Origin: Takakia lepidozioides
Lineage: Eukaryota > Streptophyta > Takakiopsida > Takakiales > Takakiaceae
DNA: 64,000 bases
Reading direction: 5' to 3'
Assembly: GCA_030704615.1 (NCBI GenBank)
Contig: CM060731.1
Span: forward strand, 42,902,001 to 42,966,000
The notes under the pieces were generated by a model, which did not search any database, was not told where the DNA came from, and worked only from the letters and a program-made list of their open reading frames with translations. Below are positions 10,601 to 28,130 of the stretch, in pieces. Position numbers and translations under genes: made by a program. Within the stretch, counting starts at the first letter, position 1, and each line of letters begins with the position of its first letter.

Positions 10601-13600
10601 GGCTATGGCCAACAATGTCTTATGAGTACAATCTCTCTCTGAGAGAGAAAAGAGGATATTGTAGCCCAATGTGCGGGCAGCCTGAAGACAATATCCATTT
10701 TCTGATACATTGTCTGGGATAATCTCACAAGAGAGTGACCCTCAGCACCATCAAGACCATTGTCCCCGCACCTCTGTTTACCATCTTTCAAAATCTTAGA
10801 GTGCCTACTTGGGGTCTAATTGCTGGGCAGCTCACACACAGCAAGTTGATGCTTGTGTGAAGAGCTTTCCAGAGGATATCTGACAAACCCGACCTAATTG
10901 TCTCTATCAAGGTACATCACACTACCTGAGTGAGCCACTCACAAAGGTAGTATCTGTTCCCTTTCGTTCTGCCCAACTGCGTGTAGGGTCTATGGCCACA
11001 AGGCTGCGGCAAACAACGTCTTCTGAGTACATTCTCTCTCTCTCTCTCTGTGTTCACTGTTCTCTAGTTATCCACTCCCCCAAATTCCAGTTTGCAGCAA
11101 CTGCCCTGGACAGATTGACAAAAGGCCAGGCAGCCTCCATCCGCCTTCAGGCCAAATGCAAGCAGATACACCTGCGTCATCTACCGACCAAGAAGTGGCT
11201 GTTTGATAGCATGGTCACCCCAAATGCCACATTTGGTTGTGAATTATGGGCACCCTGCAGTCCCAGTTTCCTGGTGGGAAAAGAATCTGGAACCATTGCA
11301 GTTATCTTTCCTCCAAGCAATACTTGGCGCCAGAGGCACCACTCCATCGCACATACTGAATGCAGAATTCGCCTGCGTGCCACTTCAAACTGAGGCTCTC
11401 TTCCGGCTTACAATTTTTCTGCATAGGTTACAAGCCCTTCCTCCCAAGGGGCTTGTGGCCAGGGCCCTTGCGACATCTATTAGACTCAAAAATGCAGGTT
11501 TCAAACAATCCTGGTATGCTCGGGTGGATACCTTTTTTGAACGCCATGGACTCTCTATTGCTTCACTATTGCCAGTGAACCCAGAAGAGGTGGTCATCAC
11601 ATCCAAGCATGACCGCAACCAACTCATTAGAAAGGAGCTCATGGAGCTACATGTCAGGAGAACTTGGAAGTTACCCAACCTCACGACAAAGCTCCATTTC
11701 TATCGAGAAACATTCTTGGTTCTCCGAGATGATAGAATCTTGCGGCCCAATTACCTTTCGGCATCTTTATCTCCTTCTCTCCTGAGGGCTTTGGGGCAGT
11801 TCAGGGTGGGCTCCCACAACCTACGGATAGAGACTGGCAGCTGCGAAAACCTGCGGCGGGAGGACCACCTCTGTCCAGCTTGCACAGGGCGCAACCAGGA
11901 ATTGAAACTGAAGAACACTTCTTCTTCTATTGCCCTCTGTACTATGAGATCCGTGGGAGATTCCATTGTCTATTCCGTGGAACCCAATCTCTCACTGAGG
12001 TCTTTCACTATGAGGATCAGAAATGCCTGGCAGCCTACCTGCACGAGGCATTCACCCTTAGACAATCACTCGAACAATAGTTATCTTTGACTCTGGTTTC
12101 CTGTTTTCTCTCATGTTTTTCTTTCCAATTTGTCCCATAAGCTCTATGAGCTTTCCGTGGACGTTATAAAGCACCATTTCATTTCATTTCATTTCTGTTC
12201 CGCCCAAACTGGGTACGGGGTCTATAGCCACAAGACTACAGCAAACAACATCTCAGGAGTACATTCTCTCTCTCAGACACACATAAATCTGCAACCTGCA
12301 TACAGCTGCTATGAGCTAGTCTACAATGCCCTCATACCTCATCATAGCCATACTTCTCATGGTACTGGCGCTGAAGAGTGGAGCTCAAATAGAGGGAGGC
12401 ATTATAAATGAGATATGATGAATGTTTGGTGAGGTTGAACACCACAAAATCGAAATTTAGGCCGACCACACTGCACCCGCACAACAACCGGACAAAGTTA
12501 CAGCCAGGCTTACCAACTTCTCTTCTCTGTGTTGTCCTGATTTGAAAAATGGAACCTGACCTAGGTGAAATCATCCCACACATTTTTCTGAAGACCTGCA
12601 ACAAAACCGTACAACGGAGGATATTCTGCAAACTTCTAACTGTATGACCTGACTAATAAATAAGCATATATGGGACAGAAAGACCTTCCCCTCCCCTCCT
12701 TGTCCCATTAAATGCCGATCCATGTAAGATTGTACTCATAAGACGTTGTTTGCCGTAGCCTTGTGGCCATTGAGAGAAAGTGTAAGAGAGAAAGTGTACA
12801 GTTCTACACCCAATGAGGAAACAAATAACGAGTTCCAGCATCTTTGTAGAATGGTGACAGGATTCCCCTTCCTGTCTTTCCATCCTTGTAAGCCATCCCA
12901 GCTAAGCCAGAACTTCCAACAGGGGAATTGCGAATAGCCTCCACAAATAAAAAGATGTTGCAGATCCTTTTGACATTTCACACATAAATAAGCAGCAAAC
13001 ATGTCAATAATATGAAATATGGGAAACATCCTGGTGCAGAATTTGAGGACAGGTTGCACCACACTGTAAATGTCACCCAACTCAAAAATGAATACTTAAC
13101 TCGAAGGAGCCCAAATTTACCCCCTGCCTCCTCAACCATCTCTCTCTCTCCCTCTCTCTCTCTCTAGTTTGCTATCCTTGGCCATCCTCAGTTAAGGATG
13201 GGGCAACAGGAAGACTAACCAAGACTACGATTCTAATTCCCCCTGTATTTGCCCATCTGGAGCAGACCTCGTCCTTCTGACAGAGGTAGCGTAAATCGTA
13301 AAGAGAGATAAAGACTAAGTCTGACCAGGATAATACTGTCGTAAAATTGTTTGGAAGGTCAGAACCATTACCAAAAAGAACAAATATTATGAGGGGCGAA
13401 AATGATTAAGAAGTTGGAACATCCCCTTATATTTTCTCTCTGGGTTCCTCTCCCCAGACTCTTGTTGACCATGCCCTTCCATCTAACTTCTCCGTCTTCC
13501 CACAATGCCAGAAAATGCACAATTGACACCTACAATTCAACTCAATCGTGACCGCAGTGTACATATGAACTATCAGCTAGTGGGACTCACACAATGGAAC

Positions 13601-13790
13601 CAAATCTAACCATCAACATCTTGCAAACTGCAAAATTGGAGGAGGAAGGGCTTCAGAGTAACCTTTTGCGACGGTAATTAAGGAGGACCTGTGGGTAAAA
13701 GCTGATCGACCAGACGACAAATGCAAACCAGCCCAAGACCAGGTACAAATCCTGCAATGACCCCGAATGCCACCCAGCCTCGTCGCCCAT
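1641..13790 (-). CDS. cystinosin homologue (lysosomal/vacuolar cystine transporter), 5' part, exons 1-3
   Basis: Exons on the minus strand: 13663-13790 (ATG at 13790, MGDEAGWHSG), 12338-12470 and 1641-1730. The protein continues off the left edge. Exon 1 ends in the first PQ-loop (SISFYPQVLLNYRRK), split by a phase-2 intron from exon 2 (SVVGLNFDF, NLTKHSSYLIYN). Exon 3 is exactly 30 codons (LIPVALNDVAFSVHAVLL... to QIFLYE) with phase 0 on both sides. These blocks match the plant and animal cystinosin family in order. Cystinosin exports cystine from the lysosome or vacuole with protons through seven membrane helices; only about the first third is visible. Splice sites are AAAAG|GT, GCAG|TGT, GAG|GTATGA, TTGCAG|CTC and GAG|GTCTGG. 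Intron 2 is about 10.6 kb and full of LINEs. An upstream in-frame ATG at 13871 is possible but adds an unrelated leader. Confidence 0.88.
1831..1930 (+). repeat. LINE-A 3' tail, truncated copy with (TC)n end
   Basis: About 100 bp matching the 3' end of the LINE-A element (GGCCACAAGGCTACGGCAAA, then a TATGAGTA motif) and ending in a TC microsatellite. It has no coding part left. It lies in intron 2 of the cystinosin gene, just upstream of exon 3 in gene terms. Confidence 0.8.
2394..3203 (+). pseudogene. LINE-A1 ORF1-like region with three 47-residue repeats
   Basis: This open stretch precedes the endonuclease. From about 2769 it carries three successive 141-bp (47-residue) units, each starting with an FGTLNGL-type motif followed by ILKVYTRR and a HGV-VP segment. 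The second LINE-A copy (6901-7330) has only one, broken unit. No zinc knuckle or known nucleic-acid-binding motif is visible. The function is presumed by position to be ORF1-like. In LINE-A1 it runs on in frame into the first part of the endonuclease. Confidence 0.6.
3204..4016 (+). pseudogene. LINE-A1 apurinic-type endonuclease domain (frameshifted)
   Basis: The exonuclease/endonuclease/phosphatase fold is recognised from its ordered motifs: LRLATFNFSGL at the start, then AGQETWE (catalytic Glu region), VLLGDFNARVG, and TDIGTSDHFLVW (the terminal SDH box). These are spread over three frames, so the domain is broken by a frameshift near 3270 and a stop at about 3921. In LINEs this domain nicks the target DNA to prime reverse transcription. 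Confidence 0.85.
4317..6660 (+). pseudogene. LINE-A1 reverse transcriptase and C-terminal zinc finger (frameshifted)
   Basis: Motifs in order: GCVDHIFTLSQII, FFLDVKKAYD (RT motif with the first catalytic Asp), VAQGCTLSPLLFNVFIN, MFADDFAGIG (the FADD box), then a long thumb and connection region, and CPLCGQSEDSIHFLIHC near 6380-6430. A 1-bp insertion near 5177 and a stop near 5970 disrupt the frame relative to the copy at 1-1533. The element is therefore probably not autonomous. Confidence 0.85.
6787..8904 (+). mobile_element. LINE-A2, second copy: ORF1-like plus endonuclease, fused at its 3' side to LINE-B
   Basis: It begins directly after the (TC)n tail of LINE-A1 and follows LINE-A1 2297-4275 in order. 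That covers the leader, one broken ORF1 unit, then the endonuclease (LRLGTFNFSGL at 7862, VVLLGDSNARAG, TDIGTSDHFLVW at 8562). Frames are disrupted by short deletions. A run of ten G's at 7102-7111 sits in ORF1. Homology to LINE-A stops at about 8903, before the reverse transcriptase, where LINE-B sequence starts without a gap. A 412-bp foreign segment interrupts it at 7438-7849. Confidence 0.85.
7438..7849. mobile_element. 412-bp insertion in LINE-A2 with 6-bp flanking direct repeat, type unknown
   Basis: Comparison with LINE-A1 (3190-3205) shows one uninterrupted site there, while here 412 bp are inserted between two CAATTG hexamers (7432-7437 and 7844-7849). The insert has no long ORF. It contains three related blocks built on the motif ACAGAGTGGTGTGTAAG (near 7602, 7661 and 7739). 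No terminal inverted repeat or A-tail is obvious, so the class is not assigned. Confidence 0.6.
8905..9067 (+). mobile_element. LINE-B 3' end with (CATTT)n tail, fused to LINE-A2
   Basis: This 163-bp stretch matches 12033-12195, the 3' end of LINE-B (GACAATCACTCGA near the end of its ORF2, then CATAAGCTCTATG and AAAGCACCATTTCATTT). Both end in CATTT repeats. Its left side joins LINE-A2 without spacer. Confidence 0.85.
9068..10560. other. intron 2 sequence without recognisable gene
   Basis: I see no conserved coding region. Two short related blocks (ACTCAAGAACTGCCTGGTCC near 9103 and a variant near 9370) and the tandem duplication at 9590-9850 are the only structure noticed. Confidence 0.6.
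9590..9850. repeat. diverged tandem duplication, two units of about 125-135 bp
   Basis: The two units share GGACTTGATTA, CTCTACTCTGA, GAATACTTTTGCAAA and TTGCTTGAGTACTTG in the same order. Unit 1 starts near 9595 and unit 2 near 9721. Confidence 0.75.
10561..10640 (+). repeat. LINE-A 3' tail, truncated copy
   Basis: It matches the LINE-A1 tail (CGCCCAAACTGGGCGC, GGCCACAAGGCTATGGC, TCTTATGAGTAC) and ends in a short TC run. The next LINE-A fragment follows immediately. Confidence 0.8.
10641..11050 (+). mobile_element. LINE-A3, 5'-truncated 3' fragment (zinc finger and tail)
   Basis: It begins in the C-terminal finger (CSPMCGQPEDNIHFLIHC, 10662-10719) and follows LINE-A1 from about 6380 to the (TC)n tail at 11034-11050. 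Stops and small indels show it is old. It sits directly against the tail copy on its left and LINE-B on its right. Confidence 0.85.
11051..12195 (+). mobile_element. LINE-B, 5'-truncated ORF2 C-terminal half with (CATTT)n tail
   Basis: This is a second non-LTR family. The frame runs through a post-RT region (ALDRLTKGQAASIRLQ; then NATFGCELWAP; LLRALGQFRVGSHNLRIE near 11790) to a C-terminal finger (CPAC ... EEHFFFYCPLYYEIR). Frameshifts near 11200 and 11890 split it into three frames. The last residues (TLRQSLEQ, stop) are followed by about 115 bp of 3' UTR and CATTT repeats. No catalytic RT motif remains. Confidence 0.85.
12196..12278 (+). repeat. LINE-A 3' tail, truncated copy joined to the LINE-B tail
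   Basis: It starts right after the CATTT repeats of LINE-B and matches the LINE-A tail (CGCCCAAACTGGGTACGGGG, then a TC run). Confidence 0.75.
12733..12776 (-). repeat. LINE-A 3' tail fragment, minus strand, in intron 1 of the cystinosin gene
   Basis: The reverse complement reads GGCCACAAGGCTACGGCAAA followed by the CTTATGAGTAC motif, as in the other tails. It is only about 44 bp long and has no TC run at the expected side. Confidence 0.7.
13138..13166. repeat. (CT)n microsatellite
   Basis: Interrupted CT repeat in intron 1 of the cystinosin gene. Confidence 0.9.
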
Positions 13791-15421
13791 CTCTCTCTCT
13801 CTATTTTCTGTCTCTTGTATAATTCTGTCAGCTGCTGGGCAGACGACGTTCACCCTCGTTTCCAGCAACACTCATGGTTGAAGCAGAACTTGGCCGGCAT
13901 TCATGTACAAAAGACTTCCTGCACTTCCTTGCAAACGCCTCTGAATTTTGTGTGGCCTCGTCCACAAGGACTTGACAGCGGGCCCCACTACATTAAAACT
14001 GTCCAAAGTACCCTGTTTCCCTTTATATATGGGAAAAACAACAGATTGTTAGCATGGTGTAGGTTGTGGCCTGGTGGTAGGTCGATGGTGTTGAAGCGAT
14101 ACAGATTTGGGTTCCATTCTTCAAACGCCATCTTCCATAGAGGTAGTTGTAAGTTTCATAAGCCAAAAATAATATGGAGTCCTCAAGGCATGAAGGTGCC
14201 AACAAATACGACCAGGCCAGAGCCCTTGCCAACCACCCATCTTGCCACGTCACCGGCTGATAAATAGACGACCCCAGACACCAGGAGACCGTCAGTTGAG
14301 CTGGCGGCTGGCCAGGTGGGGATTGGAATCTGAGCCAAGTGCACTGCACTGTCCACATGCATTGCACTTGAGTTATTTAAAACAATTGGTTTTCTCTTCT
14401 TTACTGTTCAGAAAAGGCGATTTTATATGGATGTTTACACTTGTCCTGCCACCTGGTAATCAGGGCGACTCTCTTGCTGGAGCTCCCTCACGACTAATGG
14501 CATCACTTCTCTCCACGCGCTCCCTCCCTTACTCTCACAGCTGCCTTCTTACCAGCTGCATTTTCATTGTCAATTGTCAACTCTCAGCTTATGCTCTCTT
14601 TTGTTTTCCAGTCTCCCATCTCTCATTTTCGCTTATTCCCTCTGCTATCTTTCTCTATGGGCCCCAACAGTACGATTCACCAACGCTCTAAAGGTCAGGT
14701 CTGGAGCCACCGAAACCTCCGGTCATTGGTAGGCCCCAGCCTTCCTAGGCACTGGGTTCTTTTTGGCCCACCAGGCACAATCTCTTGCAGGTGGCTTCCC
14801 AGGCCTTCCCAGACAGCACTCTCCCCCCTCTATCATATCCGTGATACATTGCCTGATGGCAGTAGAATCATACTGTCAGTGTCTGATTAACCAATTTGAA
14901 GCAGTGGGAAGAAACATGATACAGTTGATGAGAATGGGGGCATCAAGGGACCATCACAAATTGTTGGGATGAAGTTTCTGAGCATGCCTCTCCTAAGGGA
15001 GAGGATTTGTGGCAGATGTTCACGCTGATGAGCCATATTTTATTAACAAGAATGTGAGGCAAATTCAGTTGCATTACAGTGATTATAGGTTGGAACAAGG
15101 AAGTTTCAGCAGGTGGGGAGGACCTTCCAGCCTAAAATCGCAATTAGACTAGATAAACACCAAACATGGCGGTCTATATCAACCATTTATAGATAAAGCT
15201 GCCGCCTTGGTTTGAAAACCAAGGGTAGCATAGCAGCATTTGACCAAATTTGGTAAATAGGTGACGTTCATGGTTGCCACATGTGTTCCCTGACCTTTCC
15301 CTTGCCAAGCTTATCCTACATAGATTCAATTACTTTTGCTCACCATTAAGTCAAAATGAAAGGTGAGGCTTATAATGAATGATCCCCAAAACTATGTAGA
15401 TAGCTGCCTAGTCTTTTAAGC
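13791..15421. other. spacer between cystinosin 5' end and the beta-glucosidase 3' end
   Basis: It holds the cystinosin 5' leader and promoter (leader just above 13790) and the 3' flank of the GH1 gene. Open frames here, such as 14023-14367 on the minus strand, match no family I recognise and look non-coding. Confidence 0.55.
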
Positions 15422-22907
<7,486 letters not shown>

Positions 22908-23859
22908 CTTAGTATCTTATTTAGTGTTAAGGTATTCTAACGTAGTTTCTTAGTATTTTCCGGTTTCTTCTGCAGCCTTCCTCGCCATGGATCCTGCCAT
23001 TGCCCAGCAAATGAAGGAGGCAGCATCGAGGCAACCAAAACTAATAAAGCGGGAGAATCCCACCAGTAAAACTGGGTTCATCTCCAGTAATTAATAAAAG
23101 TGAATCTCACGGTGGTTTATCCCTAGAACCGTCCGTTGTGGACGGCTGACGATGGGCGGGCGTCGACAGTATTCACAGAAAGATGCGAGAGAGATATGGA
23201 GGGATTGAAAAGCAGATTCAAGGCAAGTCTGCCTGCCATTGAATCCTTTCAAGAGTCTGACGAGGAGAGTGGGCTTGTCTTGTGAAGTGGATGGAGGAGA
23301 GGTGATTTTGGGAAGGAATTGCTGTGATTTCTTCGCAGAATCTGATCGTTGCATTTTATAGAAATTGAAGAAGATCCTTTTCTTTTCTACGAGATTTTCG
23401 TTTTAGGTTATCTTAAATGCACTTATCTCCGATGTGTTGGAGCTCCTGATTGGGTCCAAGACATGCCACCTCGGCCATCTCGACCATTTCTACCCTCTCC
23501 TCTCAGATGTATGGTTTTCTTCCTTGTTTTACTGTTTGTGACAGCGGCGCAAGGAAAGACTTCCTCTGGGGAAGAAGCAGAGACGGATCCTCGGGAGTGA
23601 GATGTCCATTGTCCCAAGCTCGTGGTGTGGTGGGAGGACGGTGGTGCTAGGAATTGTTCAAGAAGGTGTTTTCTTTGAGTACGTGGAAGATGTGCACTAG
23701 AAGATTCTGCAAACAGGGAGATTGTGGACATTAGAATTCATTGCCAAGGGCATGTGGAGTCACTTTTGTGCTTGTGAGTCTGGCTGGAGATAGAAGGACA
23801 GAGGACATGAAATAGTATTGAGGACCAGCCACACAGAACAGGCGGCGAGATACATCAAT
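22908..23859. promoter_or_regulatory. shared upstream region of two divergent genes (GH1 and the membrane protein)
   Basis: The start codons of the minus-strand GH1 gene and the plus-strand membrane protein are about 950 bp apart, head to head, so both promoters and both 5' leaders must fit here. I did not identify a convincing TATA box. Short open frames here have no recognised homology. Confidence 0.5.
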
Positions 23860-25354
23860 ATGGATAGGATAAGGCGAGGGGCAGAGGATGCACTGCGGCA
23901 GGCCTTCATGTCTAAGGATGACTATGCGTCCCTTCGCGAAGAAGACAAAATGGGGAGGAGGATGCAACGGCCACTGGCTATGGCATTCGTAACTTTTGTC
24001 TGGTGTGCAGTCGTGGTGGCCTTGGCTATTATGATCGACATTGTGTTTGCCGTAACCGGCCAAGACTATCCTTTCTGCCAGAAGAAGCGATTGGAGCACA
24101 TGACGATCAATTTGGACCTTGCCCCTTCTGCGAGTGGGGATTCGAGGCGGTCATATCAGCTCACAGAAGTGGAAGCCGCCCAGTACTTTTGGGCTGTGGT
24201 GTTCCTTCCAACCTCTGTCCTCTTTTCGGTCGCCTTAATCTACCTTTTTGCAGGTCAGTTCCTACGCAGCTTCAATTTGATTTTGCTGGATACATATTCC
24301 TACCAAATGTCCATATACGTGTCACTTCACTCCAAAAATTTGGCCGTCCTAACACTTACCGCATCTGTCCTCTAATCTATGGACAGAGGTGAGGGAAACT
24401 ACAGAAGCGTCTCTGCAATGTTTGTTGACTTGTGGAAAGACTTAAGGATATTTCACACCAAATCATGCATCTAATTGTTAATTAGAGTCGGTCACTTGTT
24501 GAGCAACATTGGCATGGTTGGGGCTGTGATATTGGCAAGGGATAGCGGTGGCATATACTGCTCCGCAGAGGCATGGTTGCCTGAAGGTTGTGGAGAACAA
24601 TTGCTGTGCCTCAAAGCGAGGTATGTGGTGATTCTTCCCTTGAAGGCTGGAAGTTTTATGTTTTTTTTTCATACTATTTTCCAGAAGTGTGATGTTGACA
24701 CCAATAGCACTCTGTGAGCTTCTTCATTAGATGCGCATAGGGCTGCTTGTATTTTAGAGAGAGAGAGAGATCCCTTAAGAAATGTTAAGACTGGAAGATT
24801 AAGGTCAGAAGGGTCAGTCTCAGGTGAGATGAGCTGAGCTGAGCTGAGCTGATGTTCATCTTGATAATTCCTTATGTGGGCATGCAGGAGGGGTGCGCTG
24901 CCTGGCCACATTAAACCTGTCGTTTCTGGCAGTATTTGTATTGCTTGCCCTATTCTTGGGCTCAAGTATTCTGACCCTTGAGACAGATTGTTCCATTGCC
25001 CTCTTCTGGTGCTATGAAGTTGTCTGCTGGGGACTTGTGTTCTTATTGGGTGCAACAGCTTTTTTCTTGCATCGAAAGGCTGCTGTAGTTATGGATGAGG
25101 GTGAATGGTATGGTCATCACACTAGGGGTGTGGAGCTCTTGGAAGCAACAGCAGTGCTTCCAGGCCCAGAAATGGAGGGACGCGTTGCCACAGGATTCAA
25201 GTCATGGCTGGGACCGGCAGAAGTTCTGTCATCGTCAGAGGATGAAGAAAGTGGGGCACACCCTGCTGACGGCGGTTTGGATGACGTTTGGGAAGAGGAC
25301 CCTGGGCAGATGTACGATGCGCCTGAAGCCTTTTCAAGGTCAAGGATAGGCTGA
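23860..25354 (+). CDS. conserved-looking four-helix membrane protein of unknown function, 4 exons, about 339 aa
   Basis: Predicted exons: 23860-24253 (ATG, MDRIRRGAEDALRQAF), 24488-24620, 24685-24713 and 24891-25354. Together they are 1020 nt and the frame closes on TGA. Hydrophobic segments lie at about residues 39-64, 109-132, 190-213 and 220-245. Between them is a cysteine-containing loop (YCSAEAWLPEGCGEQLLC). The tail is acidic and hydrophilic (SSSEDEESG, DDVWEEDPGQ). The 29-nt exon 3 is inferred because exons 2 and 4 cannot be joined in frame without it; its splice signals are CCAG| and |GTGAGC. Exon 4 must use the second AG of CAGGAG, since the first would create TGA. I do not recognise the family by name. 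Topology suggests an integral membrane protein with a soluble C-terminal tail. Confidence 0.75.
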
Positions 25355-26410
25355 GCTGTCACTCTTTGTGAATTTACTACAGCTGGAAACTTAACTCAGT
25401 AGTGGAGAAATGGTGCAAACTTCTCTTGATGTCAAACATCACTCCTGAAAGTTCCTCAGTGTCTTGGTAAAGGGATATCTATGGAGGCTTTTCTCTTGCA
25501 AATCAGGGGAAAGGCATGACAGGGAGAAGCAGGTTCTGGACAATGGAGGGCAGCGGTGACTTATTTCAAGGATGCATAAGTAGATCGGCAGAGAATTTTG
25601 TCCGTAACACTTCAGTATGTTTTTTTGGTGTATCAGATGGTCAATCTCTGTACTTACAAGGGAGAACACGAGAAAACACGTACACGACTTTCACCCGGGA
25701 TTCTTCTCCATCTCATCCAGATCCATCAATTTCTTGTTAATATAGCAGTTTGAGTCCAACAAACTTGTAAATGAAGAAGTTATTCCAGAGCTGACCATAT
25801 GTACAGACTTCAATGGTATTGACTAACTTCTTTTGAGCAACATTTCTTTTTTTGCACTCACACAAGGATTAAATCTATTTGTTGTTGCCTTAAGGTATCA
25901 TCCCTCCCATGTCTTTGTTTCAGGCTGTCTCTCAGAGATGGGTATCTGCATTCAAATTACAAATGGGTGTTCTGGCCACAGTGGTACACTGCATTCAAAA
26001 CATTCAACAGTAGGTAGTTCAGCATGAACAATACAAGAGGTAGGCTCTTATCCTGATACGATCTATTGTTGTTTTCGAAGCCAGTCTTTTCCTTTTGGAG
26101 ACCGAATGTGCTGGATATGCATCCCCTGTCTGTGGTTGGTTCTCCCGGGAGAGAGGCATGTGTAGTCTAAGAAAGCTGCAGGAAGAAGCAAAGTCAAAGA
26201 TTGTTACTCCCACCCCTGCAAGACATGTTTGCACTACAAAGAAATGGAAGCTCAACTGAAAATGTCAATTAATCTGGTGAAAAACATTAAATTGGGCAGT
26301 TTGCACGTCATCTTAGCAAAATCAAAAGGGGTCTGTATAACTTTTGAACGTCCCACGGCTAAAAAACACTCCTAATGGGAGATAACCAAAAGTGAGAGCT
26401 AGGAAGATAG
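25355..26410. other. 3' flank of the membrane-protein gene, no further gene seen
   Basis: It contains the likely 3' UTR and spacer. Open frames here are short and show no family motif. Confidence 0.55.
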
Positions 26411-26482
26411 AGCCCTCGGCGAGGATCGAACTCGCGACCTTTCGCTTACGAAGCGAACGCACTACCACTATGCTACGAAGGC
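26411..26482 (-). tRNA. tRNA-Thr (anticodon CGT)
   Basis: The minus strand folds into a complete 72-nt cloverleaf. The acceptor stem GCCTTCG pairs with CGAGGGC (one G-U pair), with a D arm GCAT/GTGC, an anticodon stem TTCGC/GCGAA with loop TTCGTAA, and a T arm GCGAG-TTCGATC-CTCGC with discriminator T. The anticodon CGT reads ACG (Thr). A-box (TAGCATAGTGG) and B-box (GAGTTCGATCC) promoter elements are present. A TTTT run about 15-20 nt downstream could end Pol III transcription. There is no intron. Confidence 0.95.
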
Positions 26483-27759
26483 CCTCCTTATCATGACGAG
26501 TATGAACATTGCTTATAGATAGAATAGAAAAATCAGCCGAACCGGCAGGAGTGAGCGGGTTCCGCCCACCAGAACTCCTGCAACTGCTTTGGTTCCACTG
26601 CCTAGTAGAATTTAGACTTTAATACTCTTACAGCCTATTCTCTATTGCCATGTGTTTCAATGTCGGTTTACATGCCAGATCCCTGCCCGGAACCCTGCCT
26701 ATAGCCAACGCAGCACGGCGTACAACATGCCAGCCTGGCAATATGCATGAACCTTGTCTTTTTCTTTTTCTTTTTTTCTTTTTTTTCTTGTTTTTCCTCT
26801 CTAGAAATGCAACTGGATGTCACTAGAAGGCGGAAGCTACTTTCCTAGATTCCTAGTTTATATTTCTATTACAATAAAATGGAACTTCCTGATTTTTAAT
26901 ATTTCAATAATATATTTTATTCAATTGAACTATAATCTGATTTTATCCATATCCTCAGGGTAAATTCGAAAAACAATTGTATTTATATATAGCCAGGAAA
27001 TAAATATAATACATTTTACCTGAACCCGGAGAGTGAGTTAATGTTTTTGAAAAAAATTGTTAACTGGCTCGGACACTGATTGAATTTCAAAAGCCAACTT
27101 ATCCGGACCCGGAGGGCACATTAAAACCCATATACCCACCCAATATTACAATTGACTGTACCCTTATCAAATTGTCACAATTTCTTCAGCTTCTAAGCTA
27201 ATTTCTACGTCCAATCTTTTTCCTAGTTCGATCAGTGATTTTGAGGATTTTTGTGATTGATTTATCCTGGATTGTGTGTTTTCTCTATTTTTATTGGCTT
27301 CTCCCTAAAGAAGAGACCAGTCATCACTATCAAAAAGATATAAATCCATGTTATAGCTTTCCCAGATAAAACATATACTAAATACACATCATTGGTAAAG
27401 CCTTTATCATTTATATCGTAATATTAGATATTTTTTAATAATACAATACATATTTTCATCGTAATAATATATAATTGTATGATTATATTTTTTCTTATTT
27501 TTTCTTTCTCTCTTGTGTTGGTTACCTTTAATATTTTTGGCTAAAAGATGTTTTTGCTGTTGTTTTGGGGAGTTGATCCCACGACTGGTGTCCTTGCTTA
27601 CCAAAACACTAATATGGGTTGGTGCTTTAGTATCCACGTTTTCTTAGATCTCGTGTCCCTTTAAATCTCTTCAGGAGCAATGTTACATATCAATTTTCTA
27701 TTGTTCTATATCCACTATAAGATTATAGATTTGGAAGTATCGATGTGAATATGAGATTT
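26483..27759. other. AT-rich spacer, no gene seen
   Basis: There are poly-pyrimidine runs (26755-26800) and AT-rich DNA without recognisable coding or repeat structure. Confidence 0.55.
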
Positions 27760-28130
27760 GGGGAATGATTCTTACGGAATTTAACCTCACATGGACCAAG
27801 TATGACATCATTTGCATTGTATTTTCCAAAACAAGAGTTTTATGGCACAACAGTCCAAAACCTTGTAAACAAGAGTCCAAAACCTTGACTGAATGGAATC
27901 AAATAAGCTATTGCTCAGACCAAGAGGGAGTTGAGGGAAGAGTTTGAAAATTTTATGGACTCAACATGGAGGAGATTGACCAACTCAAGAATAATGAGAT
28001 GTTTGTTGGATTTATGGTTAGAGAGAAGGGAGGGGAAGCGGACTTTGAGGGTGCTGAATAAGGTCACTCAAAGTGGGAATGTGATTAGGGACATCAAAAC
28101 CCTACATCAAGCACAAGGAGGAAGATAAGT
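27760..28130 (+). mobile_element. degenerate LINE remnant related to the fragment at 54.9-55.6 kb
   Basis: The translated segment EFNLTWTKYD...VLWHNSPKP aligns with EFDLTWAKGN...IVWHDDIPG encoded at 55118-55203. Both look like the C-terminal end of an L1-type ORF2. The downstream frames (RRLTNSRIMRCLLDLW, TLHQAQGG) are broken by stops. Confidence 0.5.

Noticed and set aside
13138-13166. CRISPR-like or prokaryotic array among the short repeats
   Set aside because: The repeats here are simple sequence or tandem minisatellites without spacers, in a plant nuclear context.
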